Of a stretch of DNA of 64,000 nt, positions 14,601 through 27,841 are shown one piece after another (position 1 is the first letter of the stretch; each line of letters opens with the position of its first letter). The stretch spans positions 10,568,047-10,632,046 of the forward strand of contig CM061066.1 in assembly GCA_030762895.1 (NCBI GenBank), in the 5' to 3' direction. Source of the DNA: Sophora flavescens (lineage: Eukaryota > Streptophyta > Magnoliopsida > Fabales > Fabaceae). A model generated the notes under the pieces. It had not been told where the DNA came from and ran no database searches. It saw nothing but the letters and a program-made list of their open reading frames with translations. A program made the translations under genes and the position numbers.

Positions 14601-15457
14601 GGGTTTAGGGTTTGAATTAGGGTTTTGGGTAAAAATTAGGGTTCTGGGTCAAATTTAGGGTTTTGGGTCAACATAAGGGTTTAGTGTTTTGGGTCAAAAG
14701 TAGGGTTAGAATTATGTTTTTTCGTTAAAATTATGGTTTTGGGTCAAAAATAGGGTCCCGTGTCAAATTTAGGGTTTTGGGTCAAAAATAGGGTTCGAAT
14801 TAGGGTTTGGATCGAAATTAGCGTTGTGTGTCTAAATTAGGGGTTCTGGATCTGAATTAGGGTTTTGGGTCAAAATTAGGGCTTTGGGTTAGTTTGGGTC
14901 AAAATTTAGGTTTTGGATCCAAATTAGGGTTTTGGGTCAAAATTAGGGTTTAGGGTTTGAATTATGGTTTTGAGTAAAAAATAGGGGTTTGGGACAAAAA
15001 TAGGGTTAGAAATAGGGTTTTTGGGTCTAAATAAGAGTCTTGGGTCAAAATTAGAATTCCTGGTTAAATTTAAGGTTTTGGGTCATAATATAGGGTTTTG
15101 GATTAAATTTAGGGTTTAGGGTCAAAATTAGGGTTTAGGCTTTGAATTGGGGTTTTGGGTCAAAATAAGGGCCTAAAAATAGGGTTTTGGGTCTAAATTT
15201 GGGTTTTGGGTCAGAATTAGGGTTTTGGGTCAAATTAGGGCTCTGGGTTATAATTTGGTTTTATGTCAAAATTTGGGTTTAGGCCCAAAATTAGGGTTTA
15301 GGGTTTGAATTAGGGTTTTGGGTAAAAATTAGGGTTCTAGGTCAAATTTGGAGTTTTGGGTCAACATTAGGGTTTAGGGTTTGAATTTGGGTTTTGAGTT
15401 AAAAATAGGGTTTTGGGTCAAAAATAGGGTTAGAATTAGGGTTTTGGGTCAAAAATA
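11617..15457 (+). repeat. Higher-order repeat copy 4 of block 1 (~3.84 kb)
   Basis: Same unit order. Its middle part (about 13.5-14.4 kb) has more private changes and short deletions than copies 1-3, so it is either more diverged or less well polished. Confidence 0.85.
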
Positions 15458-18400
15458 GGGTTAGAATTAGGGTTTTGGGTAAAATTAGGGTTCTTGGTCA
15501 AATTTAGGGTTTAGGGTAAAAAATAGGGTTCGAATTGGGGTTTTGGATCAGAATTAGGGTTTTGGGTCTAAATTAGTGTTTTGGGGTCAGAATTAGGGTT
15601 TTGGGGTCAGAATTAGGGTTTTGGGTTTTGTCGGTCAAAATTACGATTTTGGGTCCAAATTATGGTTTTGGGTCTAAATTAGGGTTTTGGGTCCAAATTT
15701 GGGTTTTGGGTCAAAAATAAGGTGTCGGCTTTTGAGTTAAAAAATGGGTTTTGGGACAAAAATAGGGTTACAATTAGGGTTTTTGGGTCTAAATTAGCTT
15801 TTGGGTCTAAATTGGGGTTTTGGGTCAAAATAAGGACTCTGGGTTCTAGGTTAAATTTAGGGTTTAGGGTCAAAATTTAGGGATTTGAGTTAAAATTAGG
15901 GTTCTTGGTTAAATTTAGGGTTTTGGGAGAAAAATAGGGTTAGAATTAGGGTTTTGGTTCAAATTTAGGGTTTAGGGTTGAAATTAGGGTTTAAGCTTTG
16001 AATTAGGGTTTTTGGTTAAAAATAGGGTTTTGTGTCTAAATTAGGGTTTCGGGTCAGAATTAGGGTCTTGGGTCAAAATTAGGGCTCTGGGTTATAATTT
16101 GGGTTTTGGGTCAAAATTAGGGTTTGAAATAGGGTTTTGGGTCAAAATTCGGGTTTTGGGTCAAAATTCGGGTTCTGGGTCAAATTTAGGGTTCTGGGTC
16201 AACATTAGGGTTTAGGGTTTGAATTTGGCTTTTGAGTTAAAAATACGGTTTTGGCTTTGAATTAGGATTTTGGGTTTAAAATAGGGATTTGGGTCAGAAT
16301 TAGGGTTTTGGGTCAAAATTAGGGCTCTGGGTTATAATTTGGGTTTTGGGTCAAAATTTCGGTTTTCGGTCAAAATTAGGGTTTCAGGTTTGAATTTGGT
16401 TTTTGAGTTAAAAAGAGGGTTTTGGGTCAAAAATAGGGTTAGAATTAAGGTTTTGCGTTAAAATTAGGGTTTAGGGTGAAAAATAGGGTTCTGGGTCAAA
16501 TTTAGGGTTTTGGGTCATAAAAAGGGTTCGAATTAGGGTTTTGGATCAGAATTAGGGTTTTGTGTCTAAATTAGGGCTTTGGGTTATTTTGCGTCAAAAT
16601 TTTGGTCAAAATTAGGGTTTAGGGTTTGAATTAGGGTTCTGAGTAAAAAATAGGGTTTTGGGACAAAAATAGGGTTAGAATTAGGGGTATGGGTCTAAAT
16701 TAGGGTTAGAATTAGGGTTTTGGGTCAAAATTAGGGTTTTGGGTCTAAATTAGGGTTTTAGGTCAGAATTAGGGGTTAGGGTCAAAATTAGGGATTTGGG
16801 TTAAAATTAGGGTTCGGGTCAAAATTTTGGTTTTGGGTCAAAATTAGGGTTCAGGGTTTGAATTAGGGTTTGGACTACAAAATAGGGTCTTGGGTCAAAA
16901 TTAGGGTTCTGGGTTAACTTTTGGGTTTAGGGTCAAAATTTTGGGTTTTGGATTAAAATTAGGGTTCTAGGTTAAATTTAGGGTTTTGGGACAAAAATTG
17001 GGTCAAAATTAGGGTTTTCGGTCAAAATTAGGTTTTAGGCTTTGAATTAGGGTTTAGGGTTAAAAATAGGGTTTTGGGTCAAATTTAGGGTTTTGGGTTA
17101 AAATTAGTGTTTTGGGTCAAAATTTCGGGTTTTGGGTCAAAATGAGGGTTCGTGGTTAAATTTAGGGTTTAGGGTCAAAGTTTGGGTTATGGGTGTAAAG
17201 TAGGGGTGTGGGTTATTTTTGATCAAAATGTCGGTTTTGGGTCAAAATTAGGGTTTAGGGTTTCAATTAGGGTTTTGAGTAAAGAGGTGGGTTTTGGGAC
17301 AAAAATAGGGGTTAGAATTAGGGTTTTGTGTCTAAATTAGGGTTTTGGGTCAAAATTAGGGCTACGGGTTATAATTTGGGTTTTGGGTCAAAATTTGGTT
17401 TTCGGTCAAAATTAGGGTTTCGGGTTTGAATTTGGTTTTGAGTTAAAAATTGGGTTTTGGGTCAAAAATAGGGTTAGAATTAAGGTTTTGCGTTAAATTA
17501 GGGTTTAGGGTCAAAAATAGGGTTCGTGTCAAATTTAGGGGTTTGGGTCAAAAAAGGGTTGAATTTGGGTTTTGGACCAAAATTAGGGTTCAGGTTTGAA
17601 TTAGGGTTTGGACTACAAAATAGGGTCTTAGGTCAAAATTAGGGTTCTGGTTAAATTTAGGGTTTAGGGTCAAAATTTAGGGTTTTAGATTAAAATTAGG
17701 GTTCTGGGTTAAATTTAGGATTTTGGGACAAAAATAGGGTTAGAATTAGGGTTTTGGTTCAAATTTAGGGTTTAGGGTCAAAATTAGGGTTTAGGCTCTG
17801 AATTAGGGTTTAGGGTTAAAAATAGGGTTTCAGGCACAATTTAGGTTTATTAGTTAAATATAGGGTTTTGGGTCAAAATTTAGGATTTTGGGTTAAAATT
17901 AGGGTTCTGTGTTAAATTTAGGGTTTAGGATCAAAATTTGGGTTTTGGGTTGAATTAGGGTTTTGAGTTAAAAATAGGGTTTTGGGACAAAAATAGAGTT
18001 AGAATTAGGGTTTTGGTTCAAATTTAGGGTTTAGGATCAAAATTAGGATTTAGGCTTTGAATTAGGGTTTTGGGTTTAAAATAGGGTTTTGTGTCTAAAT
18101 TAGGGTTTTGGGTGGAATTTGGGTTTTGGGTCAAAATCGGTGCTCTGGGTTATAATTTGGGTTTTGGGTCAAAATTTGGTTTTGGCTCAAAATTAGGGTC
18201 TAGGGTTTGAATTTGGGTTTTGGGTTAAAATTCGGGTTTTGGATTAAAATTCTGCGTCATATTTAGGGTTTTGGGTCAACATTAGGGTTTAGGATTTGAA
18301 TTAGGTGTTTGGGTCAAAATTAGGGTTTAGGCTTTGAATTAGGGTTTTGGGTTAAAAATTGGGTTTTGTATCTAAATTAGGGTTTTGGGTAGAATTAGGG

Positions 18401-19316
18401 TTTTGGGTCAAAATTAGGGCTCTAGGTTATAATTTGGGTTTTGGGTCAAAATTTGGGTTTGGCTCAAATTTAGGGTTTAGGGTTTGAATTAGGGTTTGGG
18501 GAAAAGTGGGGTTGGGTCAAATTTAGGGTTTTGGGTCAACATTAGGGTTTAGGGTTTTTGGTCAAAATTAGGGTTAGTATTAAGTTTTGCGTTAAAATTA
18601 TGGTTTTGGGTCAAAAACAAACCGTGTCAAATTTAGGGTTTTGGGTCAAAAATAGGGTTCGAATTAGGGTTCGGATCGAATTAGCGTTGTGTGTCTAAAT
18701 TAGGGGTTTTGGGTGAATTAGGGTTTTGGGTCAAAATAAGGGCTTTGGGTTATTTTGGGTCAAAATTTAGGTTTTGGATCCAAATTAGGGTTTTGGGTCA
18801 AAATTAGGGTTTAGGGTTTGAATTATGGTTTTGAGTAAAAAATAGGGGTTTGGGACAAAAATAGGGTTAGAAATAGGGTTTTTGGGTCTAAATAAGAGTC
18901 TTGGGTCAAAATTAGAATTCCTGGTTAAATTTAAGGTTTTGGGTCATAATATAGGGTTTTGGATTAAATTTAGGGTTTAGGGTCAAAATTAGGGTTTAGG
19001 CTTTGAATTGGGGTTTTGGGTAAAATAAGGGCCTAAAAATAGGGTTTTGGGTCTAAATTTGGGTTTTGGGTCGAATTAGGGTTTTGGGTGAAAATTAGGT
19101 CTCTGGGTTATAATTTGGGTTTTAGGTCAAAATTTCGGGTTTGGCTCAAAATTAGGGTTTAGGGTTTGAATTAGGGCTTTGGGTAAAAATTAGGGTTTTG
19201 GTCAAATTTAGGGTTTTGTGTCAACATTAGGGTTTAGGGTTTGAATTTGAGTTTTGTGTTGAAAATAGGGTTTTGGGTCAAAATAGGGTTAGAATTAGGG
19301 TTTTGGGTCAAAAATA
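15458..19316 (+). repeat. Higher-order repeat copy 5 of block 1 (~3.86 kb)
   Basis: Same unit order. From about 16.9 kb onward there are many 1-3 base deletions relative to copies 1-3, typically loss of CT, CA or TCT within the GGTTCTGGG and GGTCAGAATT strings. Confidence 0.85.
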
Positions 19317-22160
19317 GGGTTAGAATTAGGGTTTTGCGTTAAAATTAGGGTTTTGGTAAAAATTAGGGTTTAGGGTAAAAATAGGGTTCGAATTGGGGTT
19401 TTGGATCAGAATTAGGGTTTTGGGTCTAAATTAGTGTTTTGGGGTGAATTAGGGTTTTGGGGTCGAATTGGGTTTTGGGTTTTGTCGGTCAAAATTACGA
19501 TTTTGGGTCCAAATTATGGTTTTGGGTCTAAATTAGGGTTTTGGGTCCAGAATTTGGGTTTTGGGTCAAAAATAAGGTGTCGGCTTTTGAGTTAAAAAAT
19601 GGGTTTTGGGACAAAAATAGGGTTCCGATTAGGGTTTTGGGTCTAAATTAGCTTTTGGGTCTAAATTGGGGTTTTGGGTCAAAATAAGGACTCGGGTTCT
19701 AGGTTAAATTTAGGGTTTAGGGTCAAAATTTATGGATTTGTGTTTAAATTAGGGTTTTTGGTTATATTTAGGGTTTTGGGAGAAAAATAGGGTTAGAATT
19801 AGGGTTTTGGTTCAAATTTAGGGTTTAGGGTTGAAATTAGGGTTTAAGCTTTGAATTAGGGTTTTGGTTAAAAATAGGGTTTGTGTCTAAATTAGGGTTT
19901 TGGGTGAATTAGGGTCTTGGGTCAAAATTAGGGCCCGGGTTATAATTTGGGTTTTGGGTCAAAATTAGGGTTTGAAATAGGGTTTTGGGTCAAAATTCGG
20001 GTTTTGGGTCAAAATTCGGGTTTAGGTCAAATTTAGGGTTCTGGGTCAGCATTAGGGTTTAGGGTTTGAATTTGGCTTTTGAGTTAAAATACGGTTTTGG
20101 CTTTGAATTAGGATTTTGGGTTTAAAATAGGGATTTGGGTCGGAATTGGGTTTTGGGTCAAAATTAGGGCTCAGGGTTATAATTTGGGTTTTGGGTCAAA
20201 ATTTGGTTTCGGTCAAAATTAGGGGTTTGAGGTTTGAATTTGGTTTTGAGTTAAAAAGGGTTTTGGGTCAAAAATAGGGTTAGAATTAAGGTTTTGCGTT
20301 AAAATTAGGGTTTAGGGTGAAAAATAGGGTTGGGTCAAATTTAGGGTTTTGGGTCATAAAAGGGTTCGAATTAGGGTTTTGGATCAGAATTAGGGTTTTG
20401 TGTCTAAATTAGGGCTTTGGGTTATTTTGCGTCAAAATTTTGGTCAAAATTAGGGTTTAGGGTTTGAATTAGGGTTTTGAGTAAAAAATAGGGTTTTGGG
20501 ACAAAAATAGGGTTAGAATTAGGGGTATGGGTCTAAATTAGGGTTAGAATTAGGGTTTTGGGTCAAAATTAGGGTTTTGGGTCTAAATTAGGGTTTTAGG
20601 TCAGAATTAGGGGTTAGGGTCAAAATTAGGGATTTGGGTTAAAATTAGGGTTCTGGGTCAAATTTTTGGTTTTGGGTCAAAATTAGGGTTGGGAGGTTTG
20701 AATTAGGGTTTGGACTACAAAATAGGGTCTTGGGTCAAAATTAGGGTTCTGGTTAAATTTAGGGTTTAGGGTCAAAATTTAGGGTTTTGGATTAAAATTA
20801 GGGTTTGGGTTAAATTTAGGGTTTTGGGACAAAAATAGGGTTAGAATTAGGGTTTTGGTTCAAAATTAGGGTTTACGGTCAAAAGTAGGGTTCATGCTTT
20901 GAATTAGGGTTTAGGGTTAAAAATAGGGTTTGGTCAAATTTAGGGTTAAGGTTAAATTTAGTGTTTTGGGTCAAAATTTAGGGTTTTGGGTTAAAATTAG
21001 GGTTACGTGTTAAATTTAGGGTTTAGGGTCAAAGTTTGGGTTTTGGGTGTAAATTAGGGCTTTGGGTTATTTTTGATCAAAATGTCGGTTTTGGGTCAGA
21101 ATTAGGGTTTAGGGTTTCAATTAGGGTTTTGAGTAAAGAGGTGGGTTTTGGGACAAAAATAGGGTTAGAATTAGTGTTTTGTGTCTAAATTAGGGTTTTG
21201 GGTCAAAATTAGGGCTTTCGGGTTATAATTTGGGTTTTGGGTCAAAATTTCGGTTTCGGTCAAAATTAGGGTTTTGGGTTTGAATTTGGTTTTGAGTTAA
21301 AAGAGGGTTTTGGGTCAAAAATAGGGTTAGAATTAAGGTTTTGCGTTAAAATTAGGGTTTAGGGTCAAAAATAGGGTTATGTGTCAAATTTAGGGGTTTG
21401 GGTCAAAAAAGGGTTGAATTTGGGTTTTGGACCAGAATTAGGGTTCGAGGTTTGAATTAGGGTTTGGACTACAAAATAGGGTCTTAGGTCAAAATTAGGG
21501 TTCTGGTTAAATTTAGGGTTTAGGGTCAAAATTTAGGGTTTTAGATTAAAATTAGGTTTGGGTTAAATTTAGGATTTTGGGACAAAAATAGGGTTAGAAT
21601 TAGGGTTTTGGTTCAAATTTAGGGTTTAGGGTCAAAATTAGGGTTTAGGCTCTGAATTAGGGTTTAGGGTTAAAAATAGGGTTTGGGCACAATTTAGGGT
21701 TAAGGTTAAATTTAGGGTTTTGGGTCAAAATTTAGGATTTTGGGGTTAAAATTAGGGTTGTGTTAAATTTAGGGTTTATGGTCAAAATTTGGGTTTTGGG
21801 TTGAATTAGGGTTTTGAGTTAAAAATAGGGTTTTGGGACAAAAATAGAGTTAGAATTAGGGTTTTGGTTCAAATTTAGGGTTTAGGATCGAAATTAGTGT
21901 TTAGGCTTTGAATTAGGGTTTTGGGTCTAAAATAGGGTTTGGTGTCTAAATTAGGGTTTGGGTGAATTTGGGTTTGGGTCAAAATGGTGTGCTGGGGTTA
22001 TAATTTGGGTTTTGGGTCAAAATTTCGGTTTTGGGTCAAAATTAGGGTCTAGGGTTTGAATTTGGGTTTTGGGTTAAAATTCGGGTTTTGGATTAAATTC
22101 TGCGTCATATTTAGGTTTTGGGTCAACATTAGGGTTTAGGATTTGAATTAGGTGTTTGGG
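19317..22160 (+). repeat. Higher-order repeat copy 6 of block 1, cut by the gap
   Basis: About 2.84 kb of the copy is present; the last landmark before the gap is GAATTAGGTGTTTGGG. Short deletions of the same kind as in late copy 5 are frequent. Confidence 0.85.
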
Positions 22161-22660
22161 NNNNNNNNNNNNNNNNNNNNNNNNNNNNNNNNNNNNNNNN
22201 NNNNNNNNNNNNNNNNNNNNNNNNNNNNNNNNNNNNNNNNNNNNNNNNNNNNNNNNNNNNNNNNNNNNNNNNNNNNNNNNNNNNNNNNNNNNNNNNNNNN
22301 NNNNNNNNNNNNNNNNNNNNNNNNNNNNNNNNNNNNNNNNNNNNNNNNNNNNNNNNNNNNNNNNNNNNNNNNNNNNNNNNNNNNNNNNNNNNNNNNNNNN
22401 NNNNNNNNNNNNNNNNNNNNNNNNNNNNNNNNNNNNNNNNNNNNNNNNNNNNNNNNNNNNNNNNNNNNNNNNNNNNNNNNNNNNNNNNNNNNNNNNNNNN
22501 NNNNNNNNNNNNNNNNNNNNNNNNNNNNNNNNNNNNNNNNNNNNNNNNNNNNNNNNNNNNNNNNNNNNNNNNNNNNNNNNNNNNNNNNNNNNNNNNNNNN
22601 NNNNNNNNNNNNNNNNNNNNNNNNNNNNNNNNNNNNNNNNNNNNNNNNNNNNNNNNNNNN
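22161..22660. other. Assembly gap of exactly 500 N
   Basis: A run of 500 N, a round placeholder size. The flanks belong to different higher-order repeat types, so the true missing length is unknown and probably larger. Open reading frames that seem to span it have no meaning. Confidence 0.99.
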
Positions 22661-22740
22661 AATTTGGGTTTTAAGTTAAAAATAGGGTTTTGGGTCAAAA
22701 ATAGGGTTAGAATTAGGGTTTTGCGATAAAATTAGGTTTT

Positions 22741-25700
22741 GGGTCGAAAATAGTGTTCTTGGTCAAATTTAGGGTTTAGGGTAAAAAAATAGGGTTCGAA
22801 TTAGGGTTTTGGATCAGAATTAGGGTTTTGGGTCTAAATTAGGGTTTTGGGTCAAAATTACGATTTTGGGTCCAAATTAGGGTTTTGCGTCTATATTAGG
22901 GTTTAGGGTTTAGGGTCCAAATTTGGGTTTTGGGTCAAAAATAAGGTGTCGACTTTTGAGTTAAAACATGGGTTTTGGGACCAAAATAGGGTTAGAATTA
23001 GGGTTTTTGGGTCTAAATTAGGTTTTTGGTCTAAATTAGGGTTTTGGGTCAACATTAGGGCTCTGGGTTCTAGGTTAAATTTAGGGTTTTGAATTAAAAT
23101 TTGGGTTCTTGGTTAAATTTAGGGTTTTGGGACAAAAATAGGGTTAGAATTAGGGTTTTGGTTCTAATTTAGTGATCAGGGTTATAATTAGGGTTTGAGC
23201 TTTGAATTAGGGTTTTTGGTTAAAAATAGGGTTTTGTGTCTAAATTAGGGTTTCGGGTCAGAATTAGGGTCTTGGGTCAAAACTACGGCTCTGGGTTATA
23301 ATTTGGGTTTTGGGTCAAAATTTCGGTTTTGGGTCAAAATTAGGGTTTGAAATAGGGTTTTGGGTCAAAATTCGAGTTCTGGGTCAACATTAGGGTTTAG
23401 GGTTTGAATTTGGATTTTGAGTTAAAAATAGTGTTTTGGGCCAAAAATAGGGTTAGAATTAAGCTTTTGCGTTAAAATTAGGGTTTAGGGTCAAAAATAG
23501 GGTTCTGGGTCAAATTTAGGGTCTTGGGTCAAAAATAGGGTTCGTATTAGGGTTTTGGGTGGAAATTAGGGTTTTGGGTCTAAATTAGGGCTTTGGGTTA
23601 TTTTGGGTCAAAATGTCGGTTTTGGGACAAAATTAGGGGTTTGGGTCAAATTTAGGGTTTAGGGTTTCAATTAGGGTTTTGAGTAAAGAATTGGGTTTTG
23701 GGACAAAAATAGGGTTAGAATTAGGGTTTTTGTGTCTAAATTAGGTTTTGGGTCTAAATTAGGGTCTTGGGTCAAAATTAGGGTTATGGGTCAAATTTAG
23801 GGTTATGGGTCAAATTTAGGGTTTACGGTCAAAATTTAGGGGTTTGGATTAAAATTAGGGTTCTGGGTTAAATTTGGGGTTTTGGGACAAAAATAGGTTT
23901 AGAATGAGGGTTTTGGTTCAAATTTAGGGTTTAGGATCAAAACTAGGATTTAGGGTTAAAATTATGGTTTAGGCTTTGAATAAGGATTTTGGGTTTAAAA
24001 TAGGGTTTTGTGTCTAAATTAGGGTTTTGGGTCAGAATTAGGGTTTTGGGTCAAAATTAGGGCTCTGGGTTATAATTTGGGTTTTGGCACAAAATTTCGG
24101 TTTTGGCTCAAAATTAGGTTTTGGGGTTTGAATTAGGGTTTTGGGTTAAAATTCGGCTTTTGGATTAAAATTCTGGGTCAAATTTGGGGTTTTGGGTCAA
24201 CATTAGGGTTTAGGATTTGAATTAGGTGTTTGGGTCAAAATTACGGTTTTGGGTCAGAATTAGAATTTTAGGTCAAAAATAGGGTTTGAATCAGGGTTTT
24301 AGGTCTAAATTAGGGTAAGAATTAGGTTTTGGGTCTAAATTAGGGTTTTGGGTTGAATTTAGGGTTCTGTGTTAAATTTAGGGTTTAGAGTCAAAATTTA
24401 GGGTTTTGGGTTCAATTTAGGGTTAGAATTAGGGTTTTGGTTCAGATTTAGGGTTTTGGAATAAAATTAGGGTTTAGGGTCAAAATTAGGGTTTAGGCTT
24501 TGAATTAGGGTTTTGGGTTAAAAATAGGGTTTTGTGTCTAAATTAGGGTTTTGGGTCAAAATTTCTGGTTTGGCTCAAAATTAGGGTTTAGGGTTTGAAT
24601 TAGGGTTTTGGGTAAAAATTAGGGTTCTGGGTCAAATTTATGGTTTTGGGTCAACATAAGGGTTTAGGGTTTGAGGTCAACATAAGGGTTTTGGGTCAAA
24701 AATAGGGTTAGAATTAGGGTTTTGCGTTAAAATCAGGTTTTTGGGTTGAAAATAGGGTTCTTGGTCAAATTTAGGGTTTAGGGTAAAAAATAGGGTTCGA
24801 ATTAGGGTTTTGGACAGAATTAGGGTTTTGGGTCTAAATTAGGGTTTGGGGGTCAGAATTAGGGTTTTGGGTCAAAATTAGGGCTTTGGGTTATTTTGTT
24901 TCAAAATTACGGTTATGGGTCCAAATTAGGGTTTTGGATCTAAATTAGGGTTTAGGGTCCAAATTTGGGTTTTGGGTCAAAAATAAGGTGTCGACTTTTG
25001 AGTTAAAACATGGGTTTTGGGACAAAAATAGGGTTAGAATTAGGGTTTTTGGGTCTAAATTAGGTTTTGGGTCTAAATTGGGGTTTTGGGTCAAAATTAG
25101 GGCTCTGGGTTCTAGGTTAAATTTAGGGTTTTGAATTAAAATTAGGGTTCTTGGTTAAATTTAGGGTTTTGGGACAAAAATAGGGTTAGAATTAGGGTTT
25201 TGGTTCAAATTTAGGGTTTAGGGTTAAAATTAGGGTTTTTGGCTAAAAATAGGGTTTGTGTCTAAATTAGGGTTTCGGGTCAGAATTAGGGTCTTGGGTC
25301 AAAACTTGGGCTCTGGGTCAAAACTTGGGTTCTGGGTTATAATTTGGGTTTTGGGTCAAAATTAGAGTTTGAAATAGGGTTTTGGGTCAAAATTCGGGTT
25401 CTGGGTCAAATTTAGGGTTCTGGGTCAACATTAGGGTTTAGGGTTTGAATTTGGCTTTTGAGTTAAAAATAGGGTTTTGGGCCAAAAATAGGGTTAGAAT
25501 TAAGCTTTTGCGTTAAAATTAGGGTTTAGGGTCAAAAATAGGGTTCTGGGTCAAATTTAGGGTCTTGGGTCAAAAATAGGGTTCGTATTAGGGTTTTGGG
25601 TGTAAATTAGGGTTTTGGGTCTAAATTAGGGCTTTGGGTTATTTTGGGTCAAAATGTCGGTTTTGGGACAAAATTAGGGGTTTGGGTCAAAATTAGGGTT

Positions 25701-27841
25701 TAGGGTTTCAATTAGGGTTTTGAGTAAAGAATTGGGTTTTGGCACAAAAATAGGGTTAGAATTAGGGTTTTGGGTCTAAATTAGGGTTTTTGGTAACAAT
25801 TTGGGTTTTGAGTTAAAAAAAGGGTTTTGGGACAAAAATAGGGTTAGAATTAGGGTTTTGTGTCTAAATTAGGTTTTGGGTCTAAATTAGCGTCTTGGGT
25901 CAAAATTAGGGTTATGGGTCAAATTTATGGTTTTGGGTCAAAATTTAGGGGTTTGGATTAAAATTAGGGTTCTGGGTTAAATTTAGGGTTTTGGGACAAA
26001 AATAGGTTTAGAATTATGGTTTTGGTTCAAATTTTAGGGTTTAGGATCAAAACTAGGGTTTAGGGTTAAAATTATGGTATAGGCTTTGAATAAGGATTTT
26101 GGGTTTAAAATAGGGTTTTGTGTCTAAATTAGGGTTTTGGGTCAGAATTAGGGCTCTGGGTTATAATTTGGGTTTTGGGTCAAAATTTCGGTTTTCGGTC
26201 AAAATTAGGGTTTCGGGTTTGAATTTGGTTTTTGAGTTAAAAAGAGGGTTTTGGGTCAAAAATAGGGTTAGAATTAAGGTTTTACGTTAAAATTAGGGTT
26301 TAGGGTCAAAAATAGGGTTATAGGTCAAATTTAGGGTTTTTGGTCAAAAAAGGGGTTCAAATTAGGGTTTTGGATCAGAATTAGGGTTTTGGGTCTAAAT
26401 TAGGGGTTTGGGTTATTTTGCGTCAAAAATTCGGTTATGGATCCAAATTAGGGTTTTGGGTCAAAATTAGGGTTTAGGGTTTGAATTAGGGTTTTGGGAC
26501 AAAAATAGGGTTAGAGTTAGGGGTATGGGTCTAAATTAGGGTTTTGGGTCTAAATTAGGGTTTTAGGTCAGAATTAGGGGTTAGGGTCAAAATTAGGGTT
26601 CTGGGTCAAAATTAGGGTTCATGGTTTGAATTAGGGTTTGGACTACCAAATAGGGTCTTGGGTCAAAATTAGGGTTCCTGGTTAAATTTAGGGTTTAGGG
26701 TCAAAATTTATGGTTTTGGATTAAAATTAGGGTTCTGGGTTAAATTTTGGGTTTTGGGACAAAAATAGGGTTAGAATTAGGGTTTTGGTTCAAATTTAGG
26801 GTTTAGGGTCAAAATTAGGTTTTAGGCTTTGAATTAGGGTTTAGGGTTAAAAATAGGGTTTCGGGTCAAATTTAGGGTTCTGGGTTAAATTTAGGGTTTT
26901 GGGTCAAAATTTAGGATTTTGGGTCAAAAGTAGGGTTGTGTTAAATTTAGGGTTTATTGTCAAAATTTGGCTTTTGGGTTGAATTAGGGTTTTGAGTTAA
27001 AAATAGGGTTTTGGGACAAAAATAGAGTTAGAATTAGGGTTTTGGTTCAAATTTAGGGTTTAGGATCGAAATTAGGGTTTAGGCTTTGAATTAGGGTTTT
27101 GGGTTAAAAATAGGGTTTTGTGTCAAAATAGGGTTTTGGGTCAGAATTTGGGTTTTGGGTCAAAATTAGTGCTTTGGGTTATAATTTGGGTTTTGGCACA
27201 AAATTTCGGTTTTGGCTCAAAATTAGGGTTTGGGGTTTGAATTAGGGTTTTGGGTTAAAATTCGGGTTTTGGAATAAAATTCTGGGTCAAATTTAGGGTT
27301 TTGGGTCAACATTAGGGTTTAGGATTTGAATTAGGTGTTTGGGTCAAAATTACGGTTTTCGGCAGAATTAGGATTTTGGGTCAAAAATAGGGTTAGAATC
27401 AGGGTTTTGGGACTAAATTAGGGTAAGAATTAGGTTTTGGGTCTAAATTAGGGTTTTGGGTTAAATTTAGGGTTGTGTTAAATTTAGGGTTTAGAGTCAA
27501 AATTTAGGGTTTTGGGTTCAATTTAAGGTTTTGGGACAAAAATAGGGTTAGAATTAGGGTTTTGGTTCAGATTTAGGGTTTTGGAATAAAATTAGGGTTT
27601 AGTGTCAAAATTAGGGTTTAGGCTTTGAATTAGGGTTTTGGGTTAAAAATAGGGTTTTGTGTCTAAATTAGGGTTTTGGGTCAAAATTTCTGGTTTGGCT
27701 CACAATTAGGGTTTAGGGTTTGAATTAGGGTTCTGGGCCAAATTTAGGGTTTTGGGTCAACATTAGGGTTTAGGGTTTGAATTTGGGTTTTAAGTTAAAA
27801 ATAGGGTTTTGGGTCAAAAATAGGGTTAGAATTAGGGTTTT
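22741..27841 (+). repeat. Higher-order repeat copy 1 of block 2 (~5.10 kb)
   Basis: Starts at GGGTCGAAAATAGTGTTC, which recurs at 27842. A second related landmark, TTTGCGTTAAAATCAGG, lies at 24721 and recurs at 29832, giving an independent period of 5111 bp. The period is therefore bipartite. Confidence 0.8.

Larger units (their letters stand above)
1..22160 (+). repeat. Telomere-like satellite, block 1 (G-rich strand on +)
   Basis: Continuous tandem sequence made of variants of a 19-21 bp unit such as TTAGGGTTTTGGGTCAAAA, with many intact plant telomere heptamers TTTAGGG, sometimes two in a row (for example around 404-417). The units drift by point changes and 1-3 base indels, so this is a degenerate satellite rather than a functional telomere. 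Longer-range order is clear: marked landmark strings recur every ~3.85 kb (separate entries). No gene, RNA gene or transposon interrupts the block. It ends at an assembly gap. Confidence 0.95.

Noticed and set aside
1..22160. A functional chromosome-end telomere
   Set aside because: Heptamers are degenerate and mixed with GGGTCAAAA units, the array is interstitial in the window, and it flips strand; real telomeres are near-perfect TTTAGGG runs.
22129..22698. Three open frames spanning the 500-N gap
   Set aside because: They consist almost wholly of unknown bases.
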